A stretch of 64,000 nucleotides of DNA from Alcaligenaceae bacterium (GCA_013416405.1 JACCET010000010.1:62001-126000), one strand, 5' to 3'; shown: positions 43,596 through 52,931, numbered from the stretch's first letter. Notes: a model not told the origin generated them from the letters alone. Program-made: numbers and translations.

Positions 43596-44552
43596 ATGAA
43601 TATTCTGTTGGCTGAACGGCTGTATCGCACCATGTGCGAAATCCGAGAGTTCGAGCTCGCCGCAGCGCACTACTATAAGGAAGGAGAGCTTCCAGGATTC
43701 ATCCACCTGTCATTGGGTCAAGAGGCCTGCGCAGCAGGATCTTGTGCAGCGCTCGATCCAGACGACTACATTGCGAGCAACCACCGCGGCCATGGACACT
43801 GTCTAGCCAAAGGTGCTAGCCCGCGCCTAATGATGGCCGAGCTTTTCGCGCGGGCTGAGGGCTATGGCAAAGGACGCGGTGGATCGATGCATATCGCTGA
43901 TATTTCTAAGGGTGTGCTGGGCGCTAATGGCATTGTTGGCCAATCTGCAGGACTCGCTCTTGGCGCAGCACTTTCTATCCAGGTTCGCAAGCAACAAGCT
44001 TGTGCGGTCGCATTCTTCGGTGAGGGTGCGTCGTCGACGGGCATTGTCCATGAGGCGATGAACATGGCGGCCATTTGGCGCCTGCCGCTCGTCTTCTTCT
44101 GCGAATCAAACAATTATGCGGAGTTATCGCCGTATGCCGCTCACGTTTCAGTTGACAGTATTTCGTCGCGTGCTGCTGGATACGGTTTTCCCGGCGTCGA
44201 AGTCGATGGGGAAGACGTGTTTGCAGTCCACGATGCCATGCAGAAAGCCGTCGCACGTGCGCGCGATGGTGCAGGCCCGACTCTTATTGAGGCCAAGGCG
44301 AGCCGTTGGCGCGGGCATTACGAAGGCGACCCCCAAACCTACAAAAGCCCGCAGGAACGCGAAGACCCGGGCCGCTTTGACCCGCTGGTGCGTTTCGGTC
44401 GCGATGCGGCGGCCAGCTCTACGGTACCCGCAGAACGCCGGAAGGAGATCGCGATAGAAGCTAAGTCGTTGATTGACGACGCGGTAGCTTGGGCCCGCTC
44501 GCTACCATCTCCCTCTCTCAACGCAATATTCCAAGACGTTTATCAGGACTAA
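43596..44552 (+). CDS. TPP-dependent 2-oxoacid (acetoin-type) dehydrogenase E1 alpha
   Basis: 318 aa, the usual size for AcoA-like E1 alpha. The TPP and Mg site is FFGEGASSTGIVHEAMNMAA with the downstream ESNNYAELSP; the family normally has GDG, so GEG is a variant. FIHLSLGQEACAAG and GKGRGGSMH are other landmarks. With E1 beta it decarboxylates a 2-oxo acid or cleaves an acyloin and acylates a lipoyl group. It lies 14 bp after the acyl-CoA dehydrogenase and 4 bp before E1 beta. Confidence 0.9.
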   Translation: MNILLAERLYRTMCEIREFELAAAHYYKEGELPGFIHLSLGQEACAAGSCAALDPDDYIASNHRGHGHCLAKGASPRLMMAELFARAEGYGKGRGGSMHIADISKGVLGANGIVGQSAGLALGAALSIQVRKQQACAVAFFGEGASSTGIVHEAMNMAAIWRLPLVFFCESNNYAELSPYAAHVSVDSISSRAAGYGFPGVEVDGEDVFAVHDAMQKAVARARDGAGPTLIEAKASRWRGHYEGDPQTYKSPQEREDPGRFDPLVRFGRDAAASSTVPAERRKEIAIEAKSLIDDAVAWARSLPSPSLNAIFQDVYQD

Positions 44553-44556
44553 AACA

Positions 44557-45540
44557 ATGCCCAAGACGAAATACTATCAAGCGCTCACACGAGGCATTCG
44601 AGAGGAGATGCGGCGAGATGACAACGTCGTGCTCATGGGCATTGATGTTGGTGAAAGCGGCGGCATATTTGGGCAGACAAAGGGACTGTATAAAGAGTTT
44701 GGTCCCAACCGTGTCCGGGACACTCCAATCTCAGAGAATGGATTTGTATCCGCCGCCGTCGGCGCGGCCATGACGGGACTGCGGCCTGTTGTGGAAATCG
44801 GATTTGAGGACTTTCTAACCTGTTGCGTCGAACCACTAGTCAACCAGGCAGCAAAGTTACGCTATATGCTCGGAGGCCAAGTCAGCGTGCCTATGCTTCT
44901 GTATACGTTTGGTGGTGGAGGAGTTAACGCCGGCCCCCAGCACTCACAAGTTCTGGCCTCGTGGTTTGCACACATCCCCGGACTGAAAGTCGTCACGCCC
45001 TCAACGCCGGCCGACGTCCTGGGCTTGGTCAAGACTGGCATCCGCGATAACAATCCAGTGTTGTGTCTACTTAGCAAGAAGCTCATTGGCACATCAGGTG
45101 ATGTGCCGGACGGAGAGGATTACCTCGTGCCACTTGGTAAGGCGGAGGTCCGGCGGGCCGGCAAGGACCTGACGATTGTCGTGAATGGCCAGCTAGTGCT
45201 CATCGCGGAGCGGGCTGGAGCGCTCCTGGCCGAACAGGGAGTTGAGGCAGAGGTCATTGATGCGCGCTCCATTAGTCCGTTGGATGATGAAACGATTCTT
45301 GCTTCTGTACGACGCACTGGCCGACTGCTGGTCGTTCACGAAGGCTACGGTCCCTTCGGTATCGGCGCCGAAATCGTCGCAAGGGTGTGCGAAGCGGCGT
45401 ATGCAGACCTGAAGGTAGCACCCTTTCGACTAACGGGTCCGTTTGCCCCGAGCCCTTTCACACCGACGCTAGAGAAGCTATACATCCCAGATGCAGAAGC
45501 GATTGTGTCGCAAGCGCTCAAGCTCGTAGGAGTTCGCTGA
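44557..45540 (+). CDS. TPP-dependent 2-oxoacid dehydrogenase E1 beta
   Basis: 327 aa transketolase-like beta subunit. The N-terminus (YYQALTRGIREEMRRDDNVV) matches AcoB/PdhB, GVNAGPQHSQVLASWFAHIP is the conserved helix, and the C-terminal domain includes EGYGPFGIGAEI. It pairs with the E1 alpha just upstream; both probably form an alpha2beta2 tetramer. The following enoyl-CoA hydratase starts 1 bp after its stop. Confidence 0.9.
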   Translation: MPKTKYYQALTRGIREEMRRDDNVVLMGIDVGESGGIFGQTKGLYKEFGPNRVRDTPISENGFVSAAVGAAMTGLRPVVEIGFEDFLTCCVEPLVNQAAKLRYMLGGQVSVPMLLYTFGGGGVNAGPQHSQVLASWFAHIPGLKVVTPSTPADVLGLVKTGIRDNNPVLCLLSKKLIGTSGDVPDGEDYLVPLGKAEVRRAGKDLTIVVNGQLVLIAERAGALLAEQGVEAEVIDARSISPLDDETILASVRRTGRLLVVHEGYGPFGIGAEIVARVCEAAYADLKVAPFRLTGPFAPSPFTPTLEKLYIPDAEAIVSQALKLVGVR

Positions 45541-45541
45541 G

Positions 45542-46333
45542 ATGACACAGCCGATCTTCGAGACCATCTTGTTGGAACGTCGTGGCGACGGACTCTGGAT
45601 TATCTTCAATCGTCCTCGCGTGCTCAACGCGATGAGCAGACTGCTAGTTTTTGAGACACGCGAAGCGATAGCGTGGGCGTCCGAACAATCCGATGTCCGC
45701 TGCATCGTGTTCGCTGGTGCGGGTGAACGCGCGTTCACCGCTGGCGCGGATATCAGCGAGCTGCGCGACATGACTTCGGCCCATGTTCTAGCCTACAACC
45801 GCGACTGGCTCGACCTGTTTCGAGAGGTTGAACGCTGCCGTAAGCCTGTGATCGCGGCTGTGCATGGCTGGGCGACGGGGGGCGGCACCGAACTCGCGCT
45901 CGCATGTGATTTCGTAGTGTGCACGGACAATGCTCGTTTCGGACTAACAGAGGTGAACATCGGGGTCATTCCTGGCGCCGGTGCAGTTGTGCGTCTGACG
46001 CGCTGGATTGGACGCATGAAGGCCAAGGAAATCGTGATGCTTGGTCACCATATCGAGGGCGCCGAAGCTGCTACGTTGCAACTCGTTAACCAGTGCGTTC
46101 CGGACGGTCAACTCGACGAATGCGTCGACGCGTTGGTCCAGGAACTGGCCAGCAAGCCGCCGCTAGCACTGGCCGCTGCGAAGGCAAGCATTAATATTGG
46201 TGCTGATGTCGGATTCGACGCGGGCCTGGAGTACGAACTCCAGGAGTTCGTACGCCTGTTTGGGACCGATGACCAACGCGAAGGCATGATGGCTTTCTTC
46301 GAGAAACGCGCCGCCCGTTTCACGGGCAGCTGA
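45542..46333 (+). CDS. Enoyl-CoA hydratase/isomerase (crotonase family)
   Basis: 263 aa, full length. The oxyanion hole segments are AFTAGADISEL and ATGGGTELALACD. Both hydratase glutamates are present (in GGGTELAL and in GLTEVNIGVIPGAG), so hydration is likely rather than isomerisation alone. It lies inside the E1-lipoyl-E2 gene order, an unusual place for a hydratase, implying that its substrate belongs to the same pathway as the 2-oxoacid complex. Confidence 0.92.
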   Translation: MTQPIFETILLERRGDGLWIIFNRPRVLNAMSRLLVFETREAIAWASEQSDVRCIVFAGAGERAFTAGADISELRDMTSAHVLAYNRDWLDLFREVERCRKPVIAAVHGWATGGGTELALACDFVVCTDNARFGLTEVNIGVIPGAGAVVRLTRWIGRMKAKEIVMLGHHIEGAEAATLQLVNQCVPDGQLDECVDALVQELASKPPLALAAAKASINIGADVGFDAGLEYELQEFVRLFGTDDQREGMMAFFEKRAARFTGS

Positions 46334-46364
46334 TTTTCAACGTTCTGAACATGGAGTGCAAAGA

Positions 46365-46613
46365 ATGAAGCTCTCAGTTAAAGTGCCCAAGCTGGGACTC
46401 ACCACGGAGCAGGTGATTGTGTCTGAATGGGTTAAGACGCCAGGCTCTGATGTTACCAAGGGCGAGATCATAGTCATCCTCGAGGCTGACAAGGCAACCG
46501 TAGAGGTCGACGCGCCGATGAGCGGTCGACTGATACAACAGTTGGCCGATGTCGGCACCGAACTGTCTATAGGCGAGCCGCTGGCTTTGCTTGAGGTGAG
46601 TTCCGATGAATGA
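46365..46613 (+). CDS. Free-standing lipoyl-domain protein, 82 aa
   Basis: A single biotin/lipoyl-attachment domain. The lipoylated Lys43 lies in LEADKATVEVDAPMSG, and GEPLALLEVSS is the closing strand. ATG 46365 is chosen because GGAG lies 8 bp upstream and the domain starts there. Normally this domain is the N-terminus of E2; here it is a separate gene overlapping the E2 core by 8 bp. It should act as a mobile acyl carrier between E1 and E2, like GcvH in concept. Confidence 0.9.
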   Translation: MKLSVKVPKLGLTTEQVIVSEWVKTPGSDVTKGEIIVILEADKATVEVDAPMSGRLIQQLADVGTELSIGEPLALLEVSSDE

Positions 46614-47334
46614 GGTAACGCTCGCACCTTGGCCAAGCGTCGACCATGGGGCTTTTGGTCCCGTACGACGGGTGAAGCGCAGCCGTATCCAGAAACTCGG
46701 CGCCGATCTGTTACACAGAAATTGGGTACGTATTCCACATGTCACCAACCATGACGACGCAGACATAACCGACCTGGAAGCACTGCGCAAGCATTCCAAT
46801 CTTGAGGGCGGAGCGAAACTGACCCTGCTCCCATTCCTGTTGAGGGCTGTGGCGGACGTCCTCAAAGAGATGCCGCAGTTCAATGCTTCGCTCGAAGACG
46901 ATTACTTCGTGATGAAAGATTACTGCCATGTTGGCTTTGCGGTGGACTCCCCTCATGGCCTGGTGGTGCCGGTTATTCGTGACGTCGACACGAAGGATGT
47001 CGCTCGTCTGGCGCGGGAAATCTCCGAGCTTACGATGAAGGGACGAGAGGGGAAGCTCAAGCCGGACGATATGGCGGGCGGATGTTTCACTGTCAGTTCC
47101 CTCGGCGGCATTGGGGGCCGATACTTCACGCCTATTATTAACGCGCCGCAGGTCGCCATCCTTGGGGTGAGCCAGTCAGCTTTGAGACCAACTTGGACAG
47201 GTGACAAGGTCGAGCCACGGTTGATGCTTCCCTTGTCATTGAGCTGGGATCACCGCGCGGTCGATGGTGCGGCTGCGGCTCGCTTCCTGGTCAGTTTACG
47301 CACCCGCTTGTCACACGATGATCGGACTGGCTGA
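46606..47334 (+). CDS. E2 acyltransferase core without lipoyl domain
   Basis: 242 aa catalytic domain of a 2-oxoacid dehydrogenase E2, closest in appearance to pyruvate dehydrogenase E2. The HxxxDG active site is DHRAVDG (His216, Asp220). LHRNWVRIPHVTNHDDADIT and SSLGGIGGRYFTPIINAP are PDH-E2 landmarks. The first ~22 residues are a short linker: there is neither a lipoyl domain nor a peripheral-subunit-binding domain, so E3 docking must occur another way. No E3 gene is in the cluster. It ends 107 bp before the transporter genes. Confidence 0.9.
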   Translation: MNEVTLAPWPSVDHGAFGPVRRVKRSRIQKLGADLLHRNWVRIPHVTNHDDADITDLEALRKHSNLEGGAKLTLLPFLLRAVADVLKEMPQFNASLEDDYFVMKDYCHVGFAVDSPHGLVVPVIRDVDTKDVARLAREISELTMKGREGKLKPDDMAGGCFTVSSLGGIGGRYFTPIINAPQVAILGVSQSALRPTWTGDKVEPRLMLPLSLSWDHRAVDGAAAARFLVSLRTRLSHDDRTG

Positions 47335-47395
47335 GTGTAATTCGGGTTTGTCCGCATTGTATTTCGCCATTAATCCATCATGATTATCAAAACAG

Positions 47396-47411
47396 CCAAA
47401 CATATGTTTGG
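47396..47411. promoter_or_regulatory. TetR-type operator 3, transporter promoter
   Basis: CCAAACATATGTTTGG is a perfect 16-bp palindrome upstream of the substrate-binding protein gene, sharing the CCAAAC...GTTTGG arms with the boxes at 42322-42334, 42384-42396 and 52932-52941. Confidence 0.65.
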
Positions 47412-47441
47412 TTGCTCATAAAAAAACTACTGGAGACGCTC

Positions 47442-48704
47442 ATGATCAAAGAACCACTTTCCCTTCAATCGAAATCACGCCGAAAATTATTAGTGCAGAG
47501 CGGTGCACTTGCGGCTGCCGCTGCTCTGCCGGTGAGCGCCCTGCGAGCCCAGACGCGCGCCGACCAAGTTGTATTCGGTGCCTCACTGCCTTTCACAGGT
47601 CCATATGAGAAGGTCTCTAAGACCGTGCGCCACGGATACGATTTCTGGAGCAAAACGGTCGGCGGCAAGATGACGGTGGCCGGCAAGACGCGGGAAGTCA
47701 AATGGATCATCTACGACGACGAGAATAACGCCTCGCGCTCAGCGCAACTTACGGAGAAGTTGATCAGTGACGACAAGGTGGACGTCCTCGCCGGTGGTTA
47801 TGGAACCGATACGGTGCTGGCTCAAGGCTCAGTCGCCGCGCAACGCGATATGGTCATGATCCAATCCGGGGCCGCCTCAGGCCGCATCGATGACGAGTTG
47901 GGTGGGCACACCGCTTTCACTATCATTGGTGGAGCGAAAACGTATCACGCGCTAGCGGTCGATTACGTTGCAACTAAATCACCCAAACCCCAGACGGCTG
48001 GAATTATCATTATGGATGATCCCGTCTATCACGAGATGGCAGCCGGCGTGCGCGAGCGCTGCGAAGCGCACGGCATCAAGGTCGTCTTTGAGGAGGTCTT
48101 GCCGATGAACGTTCACGACCTGCGGCCTGCGGTTCTCAAAATGAAACGGGCCGGCAACCTCGACTTACTGGTAAATACGGGCTGGGACATCATATGCACG
48201 AAACTTGTGGAAGAAATGTCTACGCTAGGCGTGAATCCGAAAGCAATAGACGGCGGCCACTTGACGACCTCTCCGTCGGTAAAGGCAGCCCTGGGCAAAA
48301 AAATGGACGAACTGCTCGGCGTCAACTTCTGGATGCCGCAGTTGCGTTTCAAGGATCCCAATTTCAAGAGTTGCCAGGAGTTCCACGACGCATTCCTGAA
48401 GGTCTACGGGTACGCGCCCACCTATCAAGCGGTGACTGCGTACACGATCCCGGTGCTCTACCAGCAGGTTCTTGCTGATGCTGATCCGGCTGATCCATTC
48501 AACCAGCAGGCGATTCGAGAGAAGCTGCTGAAGCTGCAAATGGAAACCATTTGGGGCGAGGTGGCGTTTAACGAACGTGGTCGTATTCGCCGCGCTGGAG
48601 TTCCAGTGATTCAGTGGCTCGGGGAAGATCCCGCAGCGACGATTGTATTCCCGTCTGATCTGGCGTCGAGTCCTGGCGTCTATCCACGTAAGCCTTGGGC
48701 TTGA
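47442..48704 (+). CDS. Liv-type ABC transporter substrate-binding protein
   Basis: Periplasmic binding protein of 420 aa in the branched-chain amino acid/amide family. The signal peptide has a twin-arginine-like start (SRRKLLVQSGALAAAAA) and likely cleavage after LRAQ. QVVFGASLPFTGPY opens the mature lobe. ATG 47442 is chosen with GGAG 6 bp upstream; the in-frame extension to 47412 overlaps the operator. In aromatic and acyl catabolic clusters these receptors bind the acid substrate itself, so its ligand is probably the compound the neighbouring ligases activate. Confidence 0.9.
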   Translation: MIKEPLSLQSKSRRKLLVQSGALAAAAALPVSALRAQTRADQVVFGASLPFTGPYEKVSKTVRHGYDFWSKTVGGKMTVAGKTREVKWIIYDDENNASRSAQLTEKLISDDKVDVLAGGYGTDTVLAQGSVAAQRDMVMIQSGAASGRIDDELGGHTAFTIIGGAKTYHALAVDYVATKSPKPQTAGIIIMDDPVYHEMAAGVRERCEAHGIKVVFEEVLPMNVHDLRPAVLKMKRAGNLDLLVNTGWDIICTKLVEEMSTLGVNPKAIDGGHLTTSPSVKAALGKKMDELLGVNFWMPQLRFKDPNFKSCQEFHDAFLKVYGYAPTYQAVTAYTIPVLYQQVLADADPADPFNQQAIREKLLKLQMETIWGEVAFNERGRIRRAGVPVIQWLGEDPAATIVFPSDLASSPGVYPRKPWA

Positions 48705-48774
48705 TCCGGCACCGTGCCCGCTTTGACTGGGCGATATAGAACAACGATATTGATCGGCTTTAGCCAGAGAGAAT

Positions 48775-49641
48775 ATGGAAGACGTACTGATTTACGGACT
48801 GTTGCGAGGAGGAATCTTTGCCGCTGCCGCCTTTGGCTTCAGCTTGGTTCTTGGAGTGATTGGAATCGTGAACTTTGCGCATGGGGTGCTGGTGGTGTTT
48901 GGTGGCCTGTGTACACAGTGGCTGGTTACTAGATTTGGGTTGCCGTATCTAGTAGCTCTGTCGATTGCAGTTATCTTGACGGGCTTGGTCGCTGTTGTAG
49001 TCCAGCGCTTCTTCATATCGCGCACTTTCCGACTGGAGCCGATGATGGTTCTGGTGCAGACGTTCGGAATTGCCGCAGTTATCATGGAGCTGACAGCATT
49101 GGCATGGGGTACGCAGGAGCGTCTGCTTAGGATCTCGATGCCACTGCCAGCTGGTTTCTTCCTGGGAGAGACCTTTGTTCCTTCTTTCGACCTACTGATT
49201 TTCCTCGTAAGCCTACTCTCGGCTGGAGTACTGTTCGCTCTGCTCAAGCACACCGAGTTTGGCCGTGCGATCCGCGCCGCCAGTGACAATGCGGAGTCTG
49301 CACAACTACACGGCATCGATCTAGAGCGCACATACGAGAAGACGATGTTTGTGGCCGGGCTCTGGTCTGGTTTTGCAGGTGGCCTGTTTGTGACCTTGGC
49401 GCCTTTGGCCCCCTACATGCATTTCACATGGACCGTCGATTCGTTTCTCGTCATTATCATTGGAGGGCTTGGTAGCATGGTGGGGGCTCTTCTTGGCGGA
49501 CTATTGTTTGGTGTACTAAGCTTCGGTGCTGCTTTTTATGCTCCGACGATTGCGCCAGCGGTCACGTTCGGTGTCCTACTTCTATTTCTGATCTTTCGTC
49601 CGCAAGGCCTGTTGGGCACTAACTTAGCAAAGCGCAAATGA
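48775..49641 (+). CDS. livH: ABC permease LivH
   Basis: Inner-membrane permease of 288 aa with about 8 hydrophobic helices. LRGGIFAAAAFGFSLVLGVIGIVNFAHG is split over family landmarks near the start, and the EAA-like loop is FGRAIRAASDNAESAQLHGI. The C-terminal FRPQGLLGTN is typical. It overlaps LivM by 4 bp. Confidence 0.93.
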   Translation: MEDVLIYGLLRGGIFAAAAFGFSLVLGVIGIVNFAHGVLVVFGGLCTQWLVTRFGLPYLVALSIAVILTGLVAVVVQRFFISRTFRLEPMMVLVQTFGIAAVIMELTALAWGTQERLLRISMPLPAGFFLGETFVPSFDLLIFLVSLLSAGVLFALLKHTEFGRAIRAASDNAESAQLHGIDLERTYEKTMFVAGLWSGFAGGLFVTLAPLAPYMHFTWTVDSFLVIIIGGLGSMVGALLGGLLFGVLSFGAAFYAPTIAPAVTFGVLLLFLIFRPQGLLGTNLAKRK

Positions 49642-50654
49642 ATATCCATCGCAAACCGACATTCGTGCATCCTAGGCGTGGCCTAGGCCTGAGTATCCGT
49701 CAGTTAGGCTGGCTTGTTCTGGGAGCCGTAGCGATCGCCCTGATCCCCGCATTCGTTGGTGACTACTGGGTCCGTGTGCTGATATTCGTCTTTATCAACA
49801 TTGGATTGGCCAGCGCATGGAACATCATCGGCGGATTCACCGGGTACGCCAGCTTTGGACATGGCGTGTTCTTTGGCATTGGTGCATTTGTTTCAGCTAT
49901 AGGGATAGTCCGTTACGGATTGCCTCTGCCAATCATGATGTTGCTCGGCGGGCTCGCTTCGGCCCTGATTGCGCTTTGCTTCGTCCCTATCTTTAAGCAA
50001 CGGGGATTGTACTTCGCTATGTCGACACTTGCGGTTATGCTCGTTTTCGAAACGGTATTCCAACGATGGACAGTCACCCGAGGACTGAAACCGCATGACG
50101 TGGGGTGGACAGTCAAGAGTTCGTTGTCGCTTATTGAGTTTTACTACATTTTCCTATTTCTATTGGCTGCTGTTATTGGAACGGTAATTCTGTTGGTGAA
50201 CTCGCGTGCCGGCTATGCCATGAAGGCAATCCATAAGGATGAAGTGCTCGCAGCATCCCTCGGTGTGCGGACCAACTACTACAAGGCTGTTGCGTTCGTC
50301 TTCAGTGCAGTATGGCCAGGCGTCCTTGGCGCTGCGTTCGCACCATTCCTGTCTTTCGTTTCGGTTCAAAGCGTGTTCGACTTGAATATCACGCTGAATA
50401 TGATCCTGATGTGCATCTTCGGTGGCGCCGGAACAATACTTGGTCCGATCGTAGGAGGTATTGCGCTGAGTGTAATAGACCAAATCGCTTGGGGCAATTT
50501 CCTACACTACCACCGGCTGATCAATGGTGCTTTGATCGTTGCAATCATCACGTTGTATCCAGCGGGTCTGGTGGCTATGGCTCGTGGTTTCAAGGAACGC
50601 CGACGCTCCCGGGTCGACATATCTAACATCAACCCAAAGCGGCGGGTATCATGA
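49638..50654 (+). CDS. livM: ABC permease LivM
   Basis: Second permease, 338 aa, with about 9-10 hydrophobic helices. NIIGGFTGYASFGHGVFFGI is the family signature and AMKAIHKDEVLAASLGV is the loop contacting the ATPases. It overlaps LivH and LivG by 4 bp each, so all subunits are coupled. Confidence 0.93.
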   Translation: MNIHRKPTFVHPRRGLGLSIRQLGWLVLGAVAIALIPAFVGDYWVRVLIFVFINIGLASAWNIIGGFTGYASFGHGVFFGIGAFVSAIGIVRYGLPLPIMMLLGGLASALIALCFVPIFKQRGLYFAMSTLAVMLVFETVFQRWTVTRGLKPHDVGWTVKSSLSLIEFYYIFLFLLAAVIGTVILLVNSRAGYAMKAIHKDEVLAASLGVRTNYYKAVAFVFSAVWPGVLGAAFAPFLSFVSVQSVFDLNITLNMILMCIFGGAGTILGPIVGGIALSVIDQIAWGNFLHYHRLINGALIVAIITLYPAGLVAMARGFKERRRSRVDISNINPKRRVS

Positions 50655-51397
50655 CTCAGCAACGTCTGCTGGACGTTCGTAACGTCAGCAAGAAATTCGG
50701 TGGTGTAATCGCGTTAGACGACATATCTTTCCACGTCCAGCACGCAGAGGTTCTAGGGCTAATTGGGCCGAACGGTGCCGGGAAGTCGACTTTGTTCAAC
50801 GTCATTTCCGGCCTGATTCTGCCCACCACTGGTGAGATCGTGTTAGAAGGATGCACATTGGCTGGCATGCGACCAGATCAAATCAGTGCACTTGGTGCGG
50901 TGAGGACCTTTCAGTCAGCATCGTTGCTCGTGGGGATGAACGTATGGGACAACGTCCATGTTGCGAGCTTATTCAGAAGCCGTGAAGCCAGCGACGCTGA
51001 AGCTGCAGTTGACTGCACAGCACGGGCGATCGCCTATTGCGGCCTTCAGGACCGCATTCACGCCTTGGCGGAATCGCTAACTATAGGCGAACAGAAACGA
51101 GTCGAAATCGCTAGGTGCATTGCGACTGCGCCGCGTTTGGTCATGACAGACGAGATTCTTGCGGGGCTCAACCCGGCCGACAGCGAAAGTATCCTGGAAA
51201 TGTTGATTGGCCTCAAGAAGCAAGGGGTGAGCGTGATTTTTGTCGAGCATGATGTGCGCTCGGTTATGCGAATCAGTGACCGAGTGGTTGTTATTGCACA
51301 GGGCAAGAAGTTGACGGAGGGCTCCCCAGATGCTGTGGCGCGGGATCATAAGGTAATCGAGGTGTATTTAGGGGGACGTTATGCTCAGCATCACTAA
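50651..51397 (+). CDS. livG: ABC ATPase LivG
   Basis: 248 aa cytoplasmic ATPase. Walker A GPNGAGKST (Lys45). The signature region reads LTIGEQKRVEIA where LivG proteins usually have LSYGQQRRLE, and Walker B is VMTDEILAGLNP, where the usual Pro after DE is Ile. These are substitutions at conserved but not absolutely required places, so activity is still expected. It overlaps livF by 17 bp. Confidence 0.92.
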   Translation: MTQQRLLDVRNVSKKFGGVIALDDISFHVQHAEVLGLIGPNGAGKSTLFNVISGLILPTTGEIVLEGCTLAGMRPDQISALGAVRTFQSASLLVGMNVWDNVHVASLFRSREASDAEAAVDCTARAIAYCGLQDRIHALAESLTIGEQKRVEIARCIATAPRLVMTDEILAGLNPADSESILEMLIGLKKQGVSVIFVEHDVRSVMRISDRVVVIAQGKKLTEGSPDAVARDHKVIEVYLGGRYAQHH

Positions 51398-52094
51398 CCT
51401 CAGTGGCGGTTATCACCGCGGAGCGGCGATAGTGGAAGGCGTGACGCTCGATCTGGGTACGCACCGAATCATGAGCATCGTCGGTTCGAATGGAGCAGGA
51501 AAATCGACGCTTCTTCGAGCCGTATGTGGTCTGCTGCCTTGGTACACGGGGACCATCGTTCTAGACGGTGAACGGATAGACGGGCAGAAGCCTCACGCAA
51601 TCGTCCGGCGCGGACTGAGGATGGTCTCAGAGGGACGGGGCACGTTTCCTGGCCAGACTGTACTGGAAAATCTACGGATCGGCGGCTATGGGCTCGGCCA
51701 GCAAGAGCGAGAGAAGCGTTTGGAACGCGAACTGGATCGGTTTCCTCGCCTGCGCGAACGTACTCAACAGGTGGCGGGCATGCTTTCAGGCGGCGAACAG
51801 CAAATGCTTGCGGTTGCGCGGGCGATGATGGGAGACCCACGGATCCTCGTTCTGGACGAACCCTCCCAAGGGCTCGCGCCGATTATTGTCGACCAACTCT
51901 TTGAACTGTTCCCTCGGCTCGCGGCCAGCGGTACGCAGATTTTGCTTGTCGAGCAGGATGTCGGCCGCGGTCTCGAGGTAAGCGACCACGCTGTCGTGAT
52001 AGAAAAAGGCCGGGTTAAGCTCCAAGGCGCCAGCCGCGAGCTTTTGGACGATCCTCGCGTTCAGGAGGCATTCCTAGGCCTTGCTTCCCCATGA
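51381..52094 (+). CDS. livF: ABC ATPase LivF
   Basis: 237 aa. Walker A GSNGAGKST, signature LSGGEQQML, Walker B ILVLDEPSQGLAP, all standard for LivF. It completes a five-gene importer (binding protein, LivH, LivM, LivG, LivF). It is followed by 125 bp and the convergent TetR gene. Confidence 0.93.
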   Translation: MLSITNLSGGYHRGAAIVEGVTLDLGTHRIMSIVGSNGAGKSTLLRAVCGLLPWYTGTIVLDGERIDGQKPHAIVRRGLRMVSEGRGTFPGQTVLENLRIGGYGLGQQEREKRLERELDRFPRLRERTQQVAGMLSGGEQQMLAVARAMMGDPRILVLDEPSQGLAPIIVDQLFELFPRLAASGTQILLVEQDVGRGLEVSDHAVVIEKGRVKLQGASRELLDDPRVQEAFLGLASP

Positions 52095-52219
52095 TGTAAC
52101 GTCGTGGCATATTCCGGAAGGATGCTGCTTGATATCTACGGATGGGCTGAAGAACTTGTTCGTCATATCTCCCAATAGAACGGTGGACAGTTGCGCTGGG
52201 AGCCTTTAACTCACTACCG

Positions 52220-52918
52220 TCACGTCGGGTGAATCGAATCCCGAATCAGGCTGATCAGCTTCTGTGCGATAGCCTTCGGAGAGTCGGGACCAGTGGGCTT
52301 ATACCAGGTATAGCTCCATGCCAGCATTCCCATGATTGCAAGCCGTAAATAACTGCGGTTGACGCTACGTCGAAGCGGAAGGTCGTCGACGAGACCCGCA
52401 AAGATGTCTTCAAACCTGCGACGATGCTCAGTGAGGGCGTCTCGTAACTCCGGTGATCGCCGTTGCGGAAACTCCCTAATGATGATACTGGCATATTCGA
52501 ACTCATTGAGCATGCAATCCAAATAGCCTTCGGCAGCCTGGGTGATGCGCGTCCAAGGGTCGGCGGTAGGATCGATTGCCCGTAGAACCCTTTTGCAGTT
52601 GCGTTCGATCGCATGCTCGTGCACGGCAAGAAACAGTTGCTCTTTGGTAGGGAAGTAATAGTAAATGGAGCCTGCGAGCATCCCTGCGGCCGCGGCAATA
52701 TCGCGCATTGAGGTCTTGTCGAACCCTTGTTGGGAAAACTCGCGCACAGCTGCATCCAGCAAGGCTTCGCGCCCGATCGGAGCAGCTTGTGAGCTTGTGC
52801 TCTTGCCTTTGCGTGGTTGTTTCGGACCCTTGTCTGTTGCGGTCGCAGTCGCGATTTTAGCTGGCTTGCGAGCCGACTCCACGAGAGGTTTCTTTTGTTT
52901 TATTGCAGTAGCCATCAT
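52220..52918 (-). CDS. TetR/AcrR-family regulator of the catabolic cluster
   Basis: 232 aa. An unusual Lys/Ala/Thr-rich tail of about 45 residues precedes the HTH (REALLDAAVREFSQQGFDKT, SMRDIAAAAGMLAGSIYYYF). The rest is the helical ligand domain, resembling regulators of acyl-CoA metabolism. A CAAACGTTTG palindrome lies 13 bp upstream of its start, and related boxes lie at the divergent operon promoters and the transporter promoter. It is thus the probable local repressor, relieved by an acyl-CoA or free acid of the pathway. Confidence 0.9.
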   Translation of the reverse strand: MMATAIKQKKPLVESARKPAKIATATATDKGPKQPRKGKSTSSQAAPIGREALLDAAVREFSQQGFDKTSMRDIAAAAGMLAGSIYYYFPTKEQLFLAVHEHAIERNCKRVLRAIDPTADPWTRITQAAEGYLDCMLNEFEYASIIIREFPQRRSPELRDALTEHRRRFEDIFAGLVDDLPLRRSVNRSYLRLAIMGMLAWSYTWYKPTGPDSPKAIAQKLISLIRDSIHPT

Positions 52919-52931
52919 TCATTCTAAGTAG

